From NCBI RefSeq assembly GCF_001699815.1, contig NZ_MCGB01000094.1, forward strand, positions 1 through 44,209: a DNA stretch of 44,209 bases, written 5' to 3'. This document shows, piece by piece, positions 36,003 through 44,209 of this stretch. The translations under genes were made by a program, and so were the position numbers. The stretch is from Ralstonia pickettii (GTDB lineage: Bacteria > Pseudomonadota > Gammaproteobacteria > Burkholderiales > Burkholderiaceae). Position 1 is the stretch's first letter, and every line of letters starts with the position of its first letter. Under the pieces are notes generated by a model that searched no databases, had not been told where the DNA came from, and saw only the letters and a program-made list of their open reading frames with translations.

Positions 36003-36288
36003 ACATCGACGATCTCGCAACAATTCAGGCGGACAATCCTCTTGTGTGCAGATTACGTGGGTTGCGCCTCATGCGATCGTTGCAACCACTTTCACACTGC
36101 ATTGCAGCACGCGACCAGTCCGGTCGTGACGACGTGTTAAAATTCTGGCCTTTGATATCGCCCTCAATTTCGGTTGCAGGGCGGTAGTGTTCGTGTGTGG
36201 CGGCTGATGCGCTGCCGCATACGTCCCGTAGGCGATGCACGCGATCTGCGTGCGCCGCCTCCATCGGTCCTATCGGTCTGTCTGGTCC
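36003..36288. other. intergenic region, recX to DUF2889 gene
   Basis: 286 bp holding the promoter of the DUF2889 gene. GTTAAAAT near 36135 could be a -10 element, with TTGCAG near 36102 upstream, but the spacing is not ideal. A CGACC/GGTCG and a GGTTGC/GCAACC inverted repeat are present, neither with a T-run. Confidence 0.5.
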
Positions 36289-36915
36289 ATGCCTCTGTCT
36301 GCTCCCCTCCCGCGCGCCATGCGCCACCGCCGTGCCATCACGGTCGAGGCCTATTTGCGGGAAGACGGCCTGTGGGACATTGAAGCGCGCCTGACCGACA
36401 TCAAACCTCGCGATATCCCCCTGGCCAGCGGTGGCGTGCGCCCTGAAGGCGAGCCGCTGCATGACCTGTGGCTGCGCGTGACCATCGATACCCGCATGAA
36501 CGTCGTGGATGCCGAAGCGTGTTCCGACTGGGTGCCGTATCCCACCCATTGCGACACGATTGGCCCGGCCTACCGAAAGCTCATCGGCCTGAACCTGATG
36601 AAGGGTTTTCGAAAGGCCTCGCGTGAGAGACTTGGCGGCGTGGCGGGCTGTACGCACCTGACCGAGCTCTGTGGTGTGCTGCCGACCGCTGCCATCCAGG
36701 CCTTCGCGGGCGACGTCTTCCCGGTGCGCGATAACGCCAATGACCTGCGACCGATCGAGCCCGGCGAAAAACCGCCTTATCAACTCCATGGCTGCCATGC
36801 CCTGCATCTTGAGGGTGAGGTGGTCCGCAAGCATTACCCGCGCTGGTTTGCATACCAGCCCGAAGCCAAGATCCAACCGCCACCCACCGAACTGTCGCCT
36901 GAGCCCTCGTCCTGA
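36289..36915 (+). CDS. DUF2889 domain protein
   Basis: A 208-residue cytoplasmic protein of the DUF2889 family, recognisable by the early RRAITVEAYLREDGLWDIEA, the central PTHCDTIGPAYRKLIGLNLM with GFRKASRERLGGVAGCTHLTEL, and the C-terminal LHGCHAL. Function is unknown; conserved Cys and His residues hint at metal or redox chemistry. The ATG at 36289 keeps the conserved region intact; one at 36235 adds 18 basic residues. It precedes sucC by 66 bp, in the order seen in Ralstonia. Confidence 0.88.
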   Translation: MPLSAPLPRAMRHRRAITVEAYLREDGLWDIEARLTDIKPRDIPLASGGVRPEGEPLHDLWLRVTIDTRMNVVDAEACSDWVPYPTHCDTIGPAYRKLIGLNLMKGFRKASRERLGGVAGCTHLTELCGVLPTAAIQAFAGDVFPVRDNANDLRPIEPGEKPPYQLHGCHALHLEGEVVRKHYPRWFAYQPEAKIQPPPTELSPEPSS

Positions 36916-36981
36916 AGGGCACCGCGCTGTTCGCGTTTTCAATACTCATAACACTCACTCTGCCTAGCAAAGGAAACACGC

Positions 36982-38148
36982 ATGAATATCCATGAGTACC
37001 AAGGCAAGGAAATCCTGCGCAAATACAATGTGCCGGTTCCGCGCGGCATTCCGGCCTTCTCGGTCGACGAGGCCATCAAGGCTGCTGAAACCCTGGGCGG
37101 CCCGGTGTGGGTCGTGAAGGCGCAGATTCATGCGGGTGGCCGTGGCAAGGGCGGTGGCGTGAAGGTTGCCAAGAGCATCGAGCAGGTCAAGGAATACGCC
37201 AGCAGCATCCTGGGCATGACGCTGGTGACGCACCAGACCGGTCCGGAAGGCAAGCTGGTCAAGCGCCTGCTGATTGAAGAAGGCGCGGACATCAAGAAGG
37301 AACTGTACGTGTCGCTGGTGGTGGACCGTGTGTCGCAGCAAGTGGCGCTGATGGCCTCCAGCGAAGGCGGCATGGACATCGAAGAAGTCGCCGAATCGCA
37401 CCCGGAAAAGATCCACACGCTGTTGATCGATCCGCAAGCCGGTCTGCAAGACGCCCAGGCTGACGACATCGCCCGCAAGATCGGCGTGCCCGACGCGAGC
37501 GTGCCGCAAGCCCGCCAAGCCCTGCAGGGCCTGTACAAGGCATTCTGGGAAACCGACGCTTCGCAAGCTGAAATCAACCCGCTGATCCTGACCGGCGACG
37601 GCAAGGTCATCGCGCTGGACGCCAAGTTCAACTTCGACTCGAACGCGCTGTTCCGTCACCCGGAAATCGTGGCGTACCGCGATCTGGATGAAGAAGACCC
37701 GGCCGAAATCGAAGCCTCGAAGTTCGACCTGGCCTACATCTCGCTCGACGGCAACATCGGCTGCCTGGTGAACGGCGCCGGTCTGGCCATGGCCACGATG
37801 GACACCATCAAGCTGTTCGGCGGCGAGCCGGCCAACTTCCTCGACGTGGGCGGCGGTGCCACCACCGAGAAGGTGACCGAAGCCTTCAAGCTGATGCTGA
37901 AGAACCCGGACGTGAAGGCCATCCTGGTCAACATCTTCGGCGGCATCATGCGTTGCGACGTGATCGCCGAAGGCGTGATCGCGGCAGCAAAGGCTGTGTC
38001 GCTGTCGGTGCCGCTGGTTGTGCGCATGAAGGGCACCAACGAAGACCTCGGCAAGAAGATGCTGGCCGACTCGGGTCTGCCCATCATCGCCGCAGACACG
38101 ATGGCAGAGGCCGCCGAGAAGGTCGTGGCCGCAGCCGCCGGCAAGTAA
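36982..38148 (+). CDS. sucC: succinyl-CoA ligase, beta subunit
   Basis: A 388-residue ADP-forming succinyl-CoA synthetase beta chain of normal length. It begins [15 protein letters not shown] and has an ATP-grasp domain ([16 protein letters not shown] near 45-60) and a C-terminal ligase domain with the conserved [15 protein letters not shown] and [15 protein letters not shown]. It joins with SucD in the TCA cycle to make ATP from succinyl-CoA. AAGGAAAC precedes the ATG. It is followed after 88 bp by sucD. Confidence 0.98.
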   Translation: MNIHEYQGKEILRKYNVPVPRGIPAFSVDEAIKAAETLGGPVWVVKAQIHAGGRGKGGGVKVAKSIEQVKEYASSILGMTLVTHQTGPEGKLVKRLLIEEGADIKKELYVSLVVDRVSQQVALMASSEGGMDIEEVAESHPEKIHTLLIDPQAGLQDAQADDIARKIGVPDASVPQARQALQGLYKAFWETDASQAEINPLILTGDGKVIALDAKFNFDSNALFRHPEIVAYRDLDEEDPAEIEASKFDLAYISLDGNIGCLVNGAGLAMATMDTIKLFGGEPANFLDVGGGATTEKVTEAFKLMLKNPDVKAILVNIFGGIMRCDVIAEGVIAAAKAVSLSVPLVVRMKGTNEDLGKKMLADSGLPIIAADTMAEAAEKVVAAAAGK

Positions 38149-38236
38149 GCCGCCCGCTGACCCAACCATACGCGAACGCGAGTTGCGCCCGCTGCTGAGT
38201 ACGTCGGCGCGGCTCGCTGCATAAAAGGATTACAGC

Positions 38237-39118
38237 ATGTCGATTCTGATCAACAAAGACACCAAGGTCATCACCCAGGGGATCACCGGTAAGACCGGCC
38301 AGTTCCACACCCGCGGCTGCCGCGACTACGCCAACGGCAAGAACGCCTTCGTGGCAGGCGTGAACCCGAAGAAGGCCGGCGAAGACTTCGAAGGCATTCC
38401 CATCTACGCAACCGTCAAGGACGCCAAGGCCCAGACCGGCGCGACCGTGTCGGTGATCTACGTGCCGCCCGCTGGCGCCGCTGATGCAATCTGGGAAGCT
38501 GTCGAAGCCGAACTGGACCTGGTGGTTTGCATCACCGAAGGCATCCCCGTGCGCGACATGATGATGGTCAAGGACAAGATGCGTAAGGCCGGCAGCAAGA
38601 CGCTGCTGCTGGGCCCGAACTGCCCGGGCCTGATCACGCCGGACGAAATCAAGATCGGCATCATGCCGGGTCATATCCACCGCAAGGGCCGCATCGGCGT
38701 GGTGTCGCGCTCGGGCACGCTGACGTACGAAGCCGTGGGCCAGCTCACCGCGCTGGGCCTGGGCCAATCGTCGGCTGTCGGTATCGGCGGCGACCCGATC
38801 AACGGTCTGAAGCACATCGACGTGATGAAGATGTTCAACGACGATCCGGAAACGGACGCCGTGGTCATGATCGGTGAGATCGGCGGTCCGGACGAAGCCA
38901 ACGCGGCTTACTGGATCAAGGACAACATGAAGAAGCCGGTGGTTGGCTTCATCGCTGGCGTGACCGCGCCTCCGGGCAAGCGCATGGGCCACGCCGGCGC
39001 GCTGATCTCGGGCGGTGCCGACACCGCGCAAGCCAAGCTCGACATCATGGAAGAATGCGGCATCAAGACCACCAAGAACCCGTCGGAAATGGCACGTCTG
39101 CTCAAGGCGATGCTGTAA
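38237..39118 (+). CDS. sucD: succinyl-CoA ligase, alpha subunit
   Basis: A 293-residue alpha chain of normal length. It has the CoA-binding N-terminal fold ([12 protein letters not shown]), the central [10 protein letters not shown], and the phosphohistidine region [10 protein letters not shown] with the active His near residue 250. It completes succinyl-CoA synthetase with SucC and is the last gene before a strong terminator. Confidence 0.98.
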   Translation: MSILINKDTKVITQGITGKTGQFHTRGCRDYANGKNAFVAGVNPKKAGEDFEGIPIYATVKDAKAQTGATVSVIYVPPAGAADAIWEAVEAELDLVVCITEGIPVRDMMMVKDKMRKAGSKTLLLGPNCPGLITPDEIKIGIMPGHIHRKGRIGVVSRSGTLTYEAVGQLTALGLGQSSAVGIGGDPINGLKHIDVMKMFNDDPETDAVVMIGEIGGPDEANAAYWIKDNMKKPVVGFIAGVTAPPGKRMGHAGALISGGADTAQAKLDIMEECGIKTTKNPSEMARLLKAML

Positions 39119-39144
39119 TCGATCAGGTTTGAGGTTGTGCGAGA

Positions 39145-39168
39145 ACGGGGGCTTCGGCTCCCGTTTTT
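39145..39168 (+). terminator. intrinsic terminator after sucD
   Basis: An 8-bp stem (ACGGGGGC with GCTCCCGT, one G-T pair) closed by a TTCG loop, followed by TTTTT, lies 27 bp after the sucD stop. It ends the sucCD transcript. Confidence 0.92.
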
Positions 39169-39271
39169 GTTTGTGCGCGACGCGGCGTGCGATCGCGGCA
39201 CGACATGTGTATAAGCAAACAAGTCAGTGGCGCATCTGCCGCCGATCCACAAGGACATCTTCGAGAACACT

Positions 39272-39967
39272 ATGGCGCTCACCTCAAGCGCATTCTGGTT
39301 CGCACTCGGCTCCATCATCCTGACCAACATCGTGCTGTCGGGCGATAACGCGGTTGTCATTGCGCTGGCAGCGCGCAACCTGCCCAAGCGCCAGCAGAAA
39401 CAAGCCATTTTCTGGGGCAGCGCGGGCGCCATTGTGCTGCGCGTGGTGTTGACCGTGCTGGCTGTCAAGCTGCTTGCGCTGCCTTACCTCAAAACGATTG
39501 GCGCGTTGCTGCTGGTGTACATCGGCGTGAAGCTGCTGACGGAAGCCGAAGATGAAGCCTCCGATCGCCATCAGCAGGGCGGCCTATGGCCTGCCATCCA
39601 GACCATCCTTATCGCCGACTTTGTAATGTCGCTCGATAACGTCGTCGCGGTGGCCGCCGCGGCGGAGAAGGGGCCGCCAGGCACGACGTTCCTGTTGCTC
39701 GTGCTGGGGCTTGGTTTGTCGGTGCCGTTGATCGTGTTCGGCAGCACCCTGCTGGTAGGGGTCATGGCGCGCTTTCCGGTGATCATCACGCTGGGGGCGG
39801 CGCTGCTCGGGTACCTTGCCGGTGACATGCTGGTCACCGATCCGATTGATGCGGCGTGGTTCGAACGCGCGGTGCCGTATGCGGATGTGGTGGTTGGGTG
39901 TGTTGGGGCGCTGCTGGTCGTGTGTGTGGGCTGGTGGCTCAGCCGGCGAACATTGCGCCAAGCCTAG
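39272..39967 (+). CDS. TerC family integral membrane protein
   Basis: A 231-residue protein with about seven membrane helices and the two TerC signatures: SGDNAVVIALAARNLP near 25-40 and ADFVMSLDNVVAVAAAA near 123-140. The acidic residues in these membrane segments may bind a metal. Relatives (YjbE/YkoY/TerC) have been linked to manganese export. The ATG at 39272 starts the conserved frame; a GTG at 39227 lies within it but adds an unlike N terminus. It has no partner gene nearby. Confidence 0.88.
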   Translation: MALTSSAFWFALGSIILTNIVLSGDNAVVIALAARNLPKRQQKQAIFWGSAGAIVLRVVLTVLAVKLLALPYLKTIGALLLVYIGVKLLTEAEDEASDRHQQGGLWPAIQTILIADFVMSLDNVVAVAAAAEKGPPGTTFLLLVLGLGLSVPLIVFGSTLLVGVMARFPVIITLGAALLGYLAGDMLVTDPIDAAWFERAVPYADVVVGCVGALLVVCVGWWLSRRTLRQA

Positions 39968-40003
39968 TCCGAACGATTCCCCACGAAAGTAGGTGATGAC
40001 GGG

Positions 40004-40111
40004 TTCTGTCTGAAATTCTGTCAAGAACGGTCAGATTTGCGCCTGAATATCCAGCAAAGTGCGCCAGTTTGTGCCCAGATACACGATGTATGCCTTGGCA
40101 TAGTCCCTGCA
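40004..40111 (+). promoter_or_regulatory. sigma-54 promoter with upstream TGTC repeats (pilin 1)
   Basis: TTGGCATAGTCCCTGCA at 40095-40111 matches the sigma-54 -24/-12 pattern, 42 bp before the pilin ATG. Two TTCTGTC copies with 12-bp spacing (40004-40010 and 40016-40022) lie 75-90 bp upstream, where a PilR-type activator would bind; TGTC repeats are known in pilin promoters of Pseudomonas. Confidence 0.75.
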
Positions 40112-40152
40112 GGGTGGCCTCTCAACAACAAAATACCTTTTGGGGAGAGGTC

Positions 40153-40674
40153 ATGGTTTTCAAGCACAGCAAGGGAATAAAGCGTCGGGCGGGCGGCTTT
40201 ACGCTGATCGAGCTGATGATTGTGGTGGCGATTGTTGGGATTCTCGCGGCGTTGGCGATTCCGGCGTATCAGGACTATACGATTCGGTCGCGGGTGACGG
40301 AGGGGCTAATCATCGCTGTGCAGGCGAAGGCGCTGGTGGTCGAGAACGCTGCAAACGCACAAAGCAGCCTATCTCTGGGCGCCGCTTCGCTATCGGCCAC
40401 ACGAAATGTGGCCTCATTAGACATTGATGGTAGCTCTGGTGAAATTTCCATCGGGTTCACCTCTAGCGTGGCTGGAGCCGGCAGCAACACGCTAATCCTC
40501 ACGCCCTACTCAGGCACTGCGTCGTCTACTTACGCGAATCTCAGTGCGGGGTCGGCTCCTCCAGCAGTCGTCATGTGGGCATGTTCGGCGAATGGCAAGC
40601 AAATGCCACCGAACGTCAACCGCACCGGGACGCCAACTTTGGATGCTCGATATGCTCCGGCGGAGTGCAGATAG
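40153..40674 (+). CDS. type IV pilin (first of three)
   Basis: A 173-residue prepilin with a 15-residue basic leader ending in Gly and the cleavage site [21 protein letters not shown], in which Glu5 of the mature protein is present. The body carries the C-terminal disulfide loop: WAC at one end and APAECR at the end. Its ATG at 40153 is preceded by GGGGAGAGG. The coding sequence uses different codons than pilin 2, so it is not a recent duplicate. It likely forms a major or alternative pilus subunit. Confidence 0.92.
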   Translation: MVFKHSKGIKRRAGGFTLIELMIVVAIVGILAALAIPAYQDYTIRSRVTEGLIIAVQAKALVVENAANAQSSLSLGAASLSATRNVASLDIDGSSGEISIGFTSSVAGAGSNTLILTPYSGTASSTYANLSAGSAPPAVVMWACSANGKQMPPNVNRTGTPTLDARYAPAECR

Positions 40675-40783
40675 CGATCCTTGTGCTCAGTCGAGGCGTC
40701 TACGCGCGCCGTTTTCGTGTAAGCCGCCGGCCACTGATGACTTTGTGCCAGCTCCACAAAAATTGACGATACACGTCACGGCA

Positions 40784-40877
40784 TGTCAAAAACTGTCACT
40801 TCATGCCCAAGCAGTAGAGCGAATAGCGACAGTTTTGACACACGAGTTCACGAAATCGAGATGGCACGGTCCCTGCT
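40784..40877 (+). promoter_or_regulatory. sigma-54 promoter with inverted TGTC repeats (pilin 2)
   Basis: ATGGCACGGTCCCTGCT (40861-40877) is a good sigma-54 site, 50 bp from the pilin ATG. Upstream, TGTCAAAAACTGTC (40784-40797) and GACAGTTTTGACA (40828-40840) are near-exact inverted copies and look like two activator (PilR) sites. Confidence 0.8.
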
Positions 40878-40926
40878 CTAATAGCCTTGCATCATCCTTA
40901 ACCAAATTTTTCCGGGGGAAAATTCA

Positions 40927-41436
40927 ATGAAATCGATGCGTCGTCTGAACAAGCGGGTCCAGAAGGGCTTCACGCTGATCGAACTGATGATCGTGGTTGC
41001 AATCGTCGGTATTCTGGCTGCTATCGCCATTCCGGCGTATCAGGACTACACGATTCGTGCCCGCGTGACGGAAGGTCTGTCGCTGGCTGCTGCTGCCAAG
41101 GTGTTGGTGGCCGAAAACGCAGCCAATGCACAAAGCGATCTGTCGGCTGGTTCCACGGTGTTTGCGGCTACGAAAAACGTGAATAACTTGGTCGTCTCGG
41201 GTACGGATGGGCATATCACGATTACCTATGGCTCGGCCGTGTCCACCTCTAACCCGACGCTGACGCTCACGCCGTATTTCACGGTTGGCTCGACGAACTC
41301 CAACCTGGCTCAAAGCTCCGCACCGGCCGCTCCGGTTCAGTGGAAGTGCGCATCGGCAAGCGCAACGGCGCCTACCGGCGTGACTGTGACGCTTGGCTCG
41401 CTGCCGGCCAAGTGGGCACCGGCTGAGTGCCGCTAA
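40927..41436 (+). CDS. pilA: type IV pilin (second of three), probable major pilin PilA
   Basis: A 169-residue prepilin with a 14-residue leader ending in Gly before [19 protein letters not shown], with Glu5 intact, and the disulfide loop WKC...APAECR. The best sigma-54 promoter of the three genes, a strong terminator and the position after TerC, matching the pilA locus of Ralstonia, favour this one as the major pilin. It is the subunit of type IV pili used for twitching, adhesion and DNA uptake. An O-oligosaccharyltransferase gene follows, and the C-terminal region is Ser/Thr-rich. Confidence 0.93.
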   Translation: MKSMRRLNKRVQKGFTLIELMIVVAIVGILAAIAIPAYQDYTIRARVTEGLSLAAAAKVLVAENAANAQSDLSAGSTVFAATKNVNNLVVSGTDGHITITYGSAVSTSNPTLTLTPYFTVGSTNSNLAQSSAPAAPVQWKCASASATAPTGVTVTLGSLPAKWAPAECR

Positions 41437-41455
41437 GCTACACTAGCTGTTGCTC

Positions 41456-41482
41456 AAAGAGCGCCTTCGGGCGCTCTTTTTA
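41456..41482 (+). terminator. intrinsic terminator after pilin 2
   Basis: A perfect 10-bp stem (AAAGAGCGCC/GGCGCTCTTT) with a TTCG loop, followed by T-rich sequence, lies 20 bp after the pilin stop and 26 bp before the PglL-type ATG. It would reduce, not exclude, read-through to the glycosyltransferase gene. Confidence 0.92.
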
Positions 41483-41507
41483 TTTCGCCGATCCCATTTC
41501 ACTTCAA

Positions 41508-43244
41508 ATGCCTCAGTCGCGATTTTTGTTGTGGCCCTTGTGGTTTTTCGCAGCGGTTTGCTTCTCTGCGCCCTTCTTGGTCGCACCGCACACCTATCCG
41601 ATTCCAACGTTTTATGCCGAGTCCGCGTCAGCATGGTGCTGGATTGCCTTCTCGTTAGTCGTGCTGGGGCTTAGTTGGCGTGGGAGGGCTAGCTCGCCAA
41701 GTATTGCGCTCGCACCACTCGCTTTGATTGTGGTGCTCATCGTTCAACTGGGAATCGCAACGCCTCTCAATCCATTTTTTTCCTTTGCCGCATGCATTTG
41801 TTTACTGGCAGCGATGGTTGTTTGCGGTTTGGGTGCTCGATGCCGGGAGATGCCCGGTGTGCTTGAGGCCGTAGCGGTCGGCACGATCCTTGGCGGGTTG
41901 GCAACGGTCGCAGTGGAGCAAGTTCATCTCTGGCGGCTCGTGGGGATACCGGACATTCTCATCGGTTTGCCTCCCACCGGGCTTGGCCGCCGCATGTGGG
42001 GCAACTTGAACCAGCCAAACCACGTGGCTTCGTACTTCGCATTTGGTCTTGCCGCATGCCTCTTCCTCTGGCAGCGAGTCCGCTCGTTAGGTTTGCGTAT
42101 TCTGCTAGGCATCGTGGTACTGGCCTTCCTGTTTGGCACTGCGCTCAGTGTTTCCCGCGTGGCGTGGCTACATCTGATTGCCGTAGGCCTGTTCGCCGGA
42201 TGGTCTTGGGCTTCACAAACGACAGGCCGACGTCGCTGGTTCGTTTTCGTAACCCCGGTTCTGGCATTGACGATTGCCTATCAGTTATGCAATTGGTTGA
42301 TGGATTACGGCAATGTTCTCTGGCAATGGGGCCTGCCGACATCACTGGGGGAACGCATGCAGCAAGGCGCAGGATTGCGCCCCCTGTTGTGGAACCACGC
42401 ATGGCACATGTTCATCGCGCACCCGTGGCTCGGCGCAGGATGGGGGGATTACGCGTGGAATCAGTACGTCCAAACCGATGTGCTGGGTCATGTTGAGATG
42501 TCAATGAACGCGCACAACATCGTGCTAGATCTGCTCGCCAAGGTTGGCTTAGCCGGTCTGTTTGCTGTTGTGCTGCCGGCGGTCGGACTGATCTCGCTTC
42601 TTTGGAAGTTTCGGATGACGCCCCCAGCGGCATTTCTGTGGTCGGTGGTTGCCGTACTAACCATTCATTCGATGCTGGAGTATCCGCTGTACTACCTCTA
42701 TTTCCTGCTGCCCTTTGCGTTCGCACTCGGCTACCTAGACACGCGCATGCTGCGTTTTCCCTCGCCCAGCATGACATGGGTTTTGAGCGGAGTGATCGTG
42801 GTGTGCGTCAGTGCGCTATCTGCCCGCATGTGGATTGACTACAAGTCAGTCGAGCGCCTGTACTACGCACCTGCCGGCTTGAGCAAGGAGTTGCCGGTCT
42901 ATCAAGCAAGCGGACAGATGCTGTTGGTACCTTACGCAACACTGGCCATTGCAATCAACTCGGGAATTACATACGAGATGGCAGCCGTAATGGCGGCATT
43001 GGAACGCCAGGCAACCCAGTTCTATCCAGGAGCCGCTACATCGCAGCGCTACGCTCTAACGTTGGCGTTCCAAGGGAAAACGGAAGAGGCCGTGACGCAA
43101 GTGCGCCGCCTACATAACCAATACTGGACGGATTACGCAGCGCAGTCGTCGCTGCTTACTCAATCATGTTTGCAGAAGGCCGATGATCTCAAAGTGTTCT
43201 GCGACCGCCTGAAGTCTGAGGGCTTACTTGTTGGTGTCAATTAG
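41508..43244 (+). CDS. pglL: PglL-type O-oligosaccharyltransferase (Wzy-C family)
   Basis: A 578-residue membrane protein with about 10-12 helices and a large periplasmic loop. The Wzy_C features are GNLNQPNHVASYFAFG at 165-180, WLGAGWGDYAWNQY in the periplasmic loop, and NAHNIVLDLLAKVGLAGL. A soluble C-terminal domain (Wzy_C_2-like, about 460-578) follows. PglL enzymes move lipid-linked glycans to Ser or Thr of pilins. The ATG at 41508 avoids the terminator. Its position between two pilin genes suggests that the pilins are glycosylated. Confidence 0.9.
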   Translation: MPQSRFLLWPLWFFAAVCFSAPFLVAPHTYPIPTFYAESASAWCWIAFSLVVLGLSWRGRASSPSIALAPLALIVVLIVQLGIATPLNPFFSFAACICLLAAMVVCGLGARCREMPGVLEAVAVGTILGGLATVAVEQVHLWRLVGIPDILIGLPPTGLGRRMWGNLNQPNHVASYFAFGLAACLFLWQRVRSLGLRILLGIVVLAFLFGTALSVSRVAWLHLIAVGLFAGWSWASQTTGRRRWFVFVTPVLALTIAYQLCNWLMDYGNVLWQWGLPTSLGERMQQGAGLRPLLWNHAWHMFIAHPWLGAGWGDYAWNQYVQTDVLGHVEMSMNAHNIVLDLLAKVGLAGLFAVVLPAVGLISLLWKFRMTPPAAFLWSVVAVLTIHSMLEYPLYYLYFLLPFAFALGYLDTRMLRFPSPSMTWVLSGVIVVCVSALSARMWIDYKSVERLYYAPAGLSKELPVYQASGQMLLVPYATLAIAINSGITYEMAAVMAALERQATQFYPGAATSQRYALTLAFQGKTEEAVTQVRRLHNQYWTDYAAQSSLLTQSCLQKADDLKVFCDRLKSEGLLVGVN

Positions 43245-43272
43245 TATCGTGAGTAAAGCCTGAAGGAATAAT

Positions 43273-43300
43273 AAAACGCCTCATTGAGGCGTTTTTTTTT
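43273..43300 (+). terminator. intrinsic terminator after pglL
   Basis: A stem AAAACGCCTC/GAGGCGTTTT with an ATT loop and a run of at least nine T lies 29 bp after the stop codon. It is a textbook terminator. Confidence 0.95.
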
Positions 43301-43384
43301 GATGCGCGCAAAAATTGCGGCTGCTTTTGTGAAAATGAGTTGTGCTTCATGTTAATAAGCAACTGATTCGTTAATCTCCTCCCA

Positions 43385-43404
43385 CCTCATTAAATTCAAT
43401 GAGG
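43385..43404. repeat. 7-bp inverted repeat upstream of pilin 3
   Basis: CCTCATT-AAATTC-AATGAGG is a perfect hairpin 28 bp upstream of the pilin ATG and just before its GGAGGAG ribosome binding site. It could be a leader hairpin or an operator. It resembles the loop part of the preceding terminator. Confidence 0.6.
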
Positions 43405-43431
43405 ATCCATTTTTGCATCTGGAGGAGAAAA

Positions 43432-43956
43432 ATGCAGTTGCATTACCAGTACAACGGGCGACACCAGCGCGGTTTTACTCTGATTGAGCTGATGATCGTT
43501 GTTGCGATTGTCGGTATTCTGGCGGCGATCGCCGTCCCCGCGTATCAAGATTACGTCACGCGCGCCCGCGTAAGCGAGGGGTTGGCCCTCGCAGCATCAG
43601 CCAAGACAACTGTGGCCGAGAACGCCAGCGCTGGGGTTCCGTTCGACGAGGGTTTCGCCGCAGACACGAAAGCCACGCGCTACGTCCAAGCGAAAGGCAT
43701 CGTGATCAGTCAAAAGACTGGCGAAATTCAAATTAAATACACTGATTCGGTAGCGAAAGACGGTGAAAATGTCTTGTTGCTCAAGCCAACAACCTATGAT
43801 GAAGCCATGAGCGGGTCAAGCGCGAGCAGTGTTCGCCCCACAGGTCCAATTCGTTGGGATTGCTATGCCAAGGGCGCCGCCGTCCGAGCAGGAACAGCCG
43901 AACTTGAAACGAAGCCGTCATTGGCGACAAATGTTGCACCTGCGGAATGCCGGTAA
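43432..43956 (+). CDS. type IV pilin (third of three)
   Basis: A 174-residue prepilin with a 14-residue leader ending in Gly and [19 protein letters not shown] with Glu5 present. The disulfide loop is WDC...APAECR, as in the other two. A strong GGAGGAG is present, but I find no convincing sigma-54 site, so this gene may be controlled differently. The body is more charged than the others and has fewer Ser/Thr near the C terminus. It is followed after 144 bp by a transposase. Confidence 0.92.
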   Translation: MQLHYQYNGRHQRGFTLIELMIVVAIVGILAAIAVPAYQDYVTRARVSEGLALAASAKTTVAENASAGVPFDEGFAADTKATRYVQAKGIVISQKTGEIQIKYTDSVAKDGENVLLLKPTTYDEAMSGSSASSVRPTGPIRWDCYAKGAAVRAGTAELETKPSLATNVAPAECR

Positions 43957-44100
43957 TTTAAGCGCCAAATGATGAGAGCGCGAGCTAAAGTCGAAAGTGG
44001 TGTACGGGGGAGTTGAGGCGGGAAGTTGAAGGCGGTGGAGGTTTCAGCTGAGAATCTGATTGTCGAAGTCGGAAACCAGCAAAAAATCAAACCATCCACC

Positions 44101-44209
44101 ATGAGCAAGGATACGGAAAAAGCAGTCGTCGGTCTATCGGGAGTCGGGCTTGGACTTGACGAATTGGTTCGTCACGGGGCGCGGCAAGTGATTCAACAAG
44201 CGATCGAAG
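44101..44209 (+). CDS. IS256-like transposase, N-terminal fragment (cut by window end)
   Basis: The last 109 bases start with ATG and code for about 36 residues without a stop. DELVRHGARQVIQQAIE matches the N-terminal helix of IS256-family transposases. The rest lies beyond the window, so neither completeness nor the terminal repeats can be judged. The left end of the element would lie between 43957 and 44100, but I cannot define it. Confidence 0.6.
   Translation, partial: MSKDTEKAVVGLSGVGLGLDELVRHGARQVIQQAIE

Noticed and set aside
43403-43416. GG-N10-GC resembling sigma-54 upstream of pilin 3
   Set aside because: Start of transcription would fall about 5 bases from the ATG, destroying the ribosome binding site; surrounding bases do not match.
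43863-44108. 81-codon minus-strand frame at the right end
   Set aside because: It overlaps the pilin 3 gene and the IS left end, with no conserved feature.

Overview
The window looks like chromosomal DNA of a Ralstonia-type betaproteobacterium. The right-hand 20 kb carries a recA-recX-DUF2889-sucC-sucD-TerC-pilA order that I recognise from Ralstonia. The left-hand 24.5 kb is an integrated accessory element. A tyrosine integrase (23131-24450, minus) reads away from a tRNA-Met gene (24535-24611, minus), the usual layout of a genomic island inserted at a tRNA 3' end. The far end of the island is not visible, so it extends left of base 1.

Island, 1-14 kb: a probable anti-phage locus. A small helix-turn-helix protein is followed, in tightly coupled order, by a DUF499 P-loop ATPase, a very short PglZ-domain protein, a DUF1156-type DNA methyltransferase, an unrecognised 168-residue protein and a SNF2-family helicase. 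The parts are those of BREX/Pgl (ATPase, PglZ, methyltransferase) and of type 3 BREX or DISARM (DUF1156-type methylase, SNF2 helicase). The set and order match no standard BREX type that I know: no BrxA, BrxB, BrxL or Lon-like gene is seen. A convergent gene (12005-13933) encodes a GHKL ATPase with a PD-(D/E)XK-like nuclease motif at its C terminus and may be the effector. An unknown 382-residue protein is divergent from the operon.

Island, 14-16.2 kb: a mobilisation module (candidate oriT, MobC-like accessory protein, MobA/VirD2-like relaxase). No type IV secretion or coupling protein is in view, so on this evidence the element is mobilisable rather than self-transmissible. The relaxase gene has a strong internal ribosome binding site that could yield a separate C-terminal protein.

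Island, 16.2-24.5 kb: a leftward run of envelope genes (two lipoproteins, a two-helix membrane protein, a membrane-anchored ankyrin-like protein, a polytopic protein), a small XRE regulator, a LuxR-type solo regulator coupled to a PD-(D/E)XK-like protein, and the integrase.

Core chromosome, 24.5-31.5 kb: tRNA-Met, an MHS-family MFS transporter with an extra periplasmic domain, a DUF485-ActP acetate symporter pair, a cNMP-binding/CBS/DUF294 regulator and a DEDDh exonuclease. 31.5-34.1 kb: a response regulator-sensor kinase-DUF4212 operon, with a 9-bp tandem repeat in the kinase gene. 34.1-39.2 kb: LexA-controlled recA, recX, a DUF2889 gene, and succinyl-CoA ligase sucC-sucD. 39.2-44.1 kb: a TerC-family membrane protein and three tandem type IV pilin genes with a PglL-type O-oligosaccharyltransferase between the second and third. 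The first two pilins have sigma-54 promoters with upstream TGTC repeats. The window ends in the start of an IS256-like transposase.
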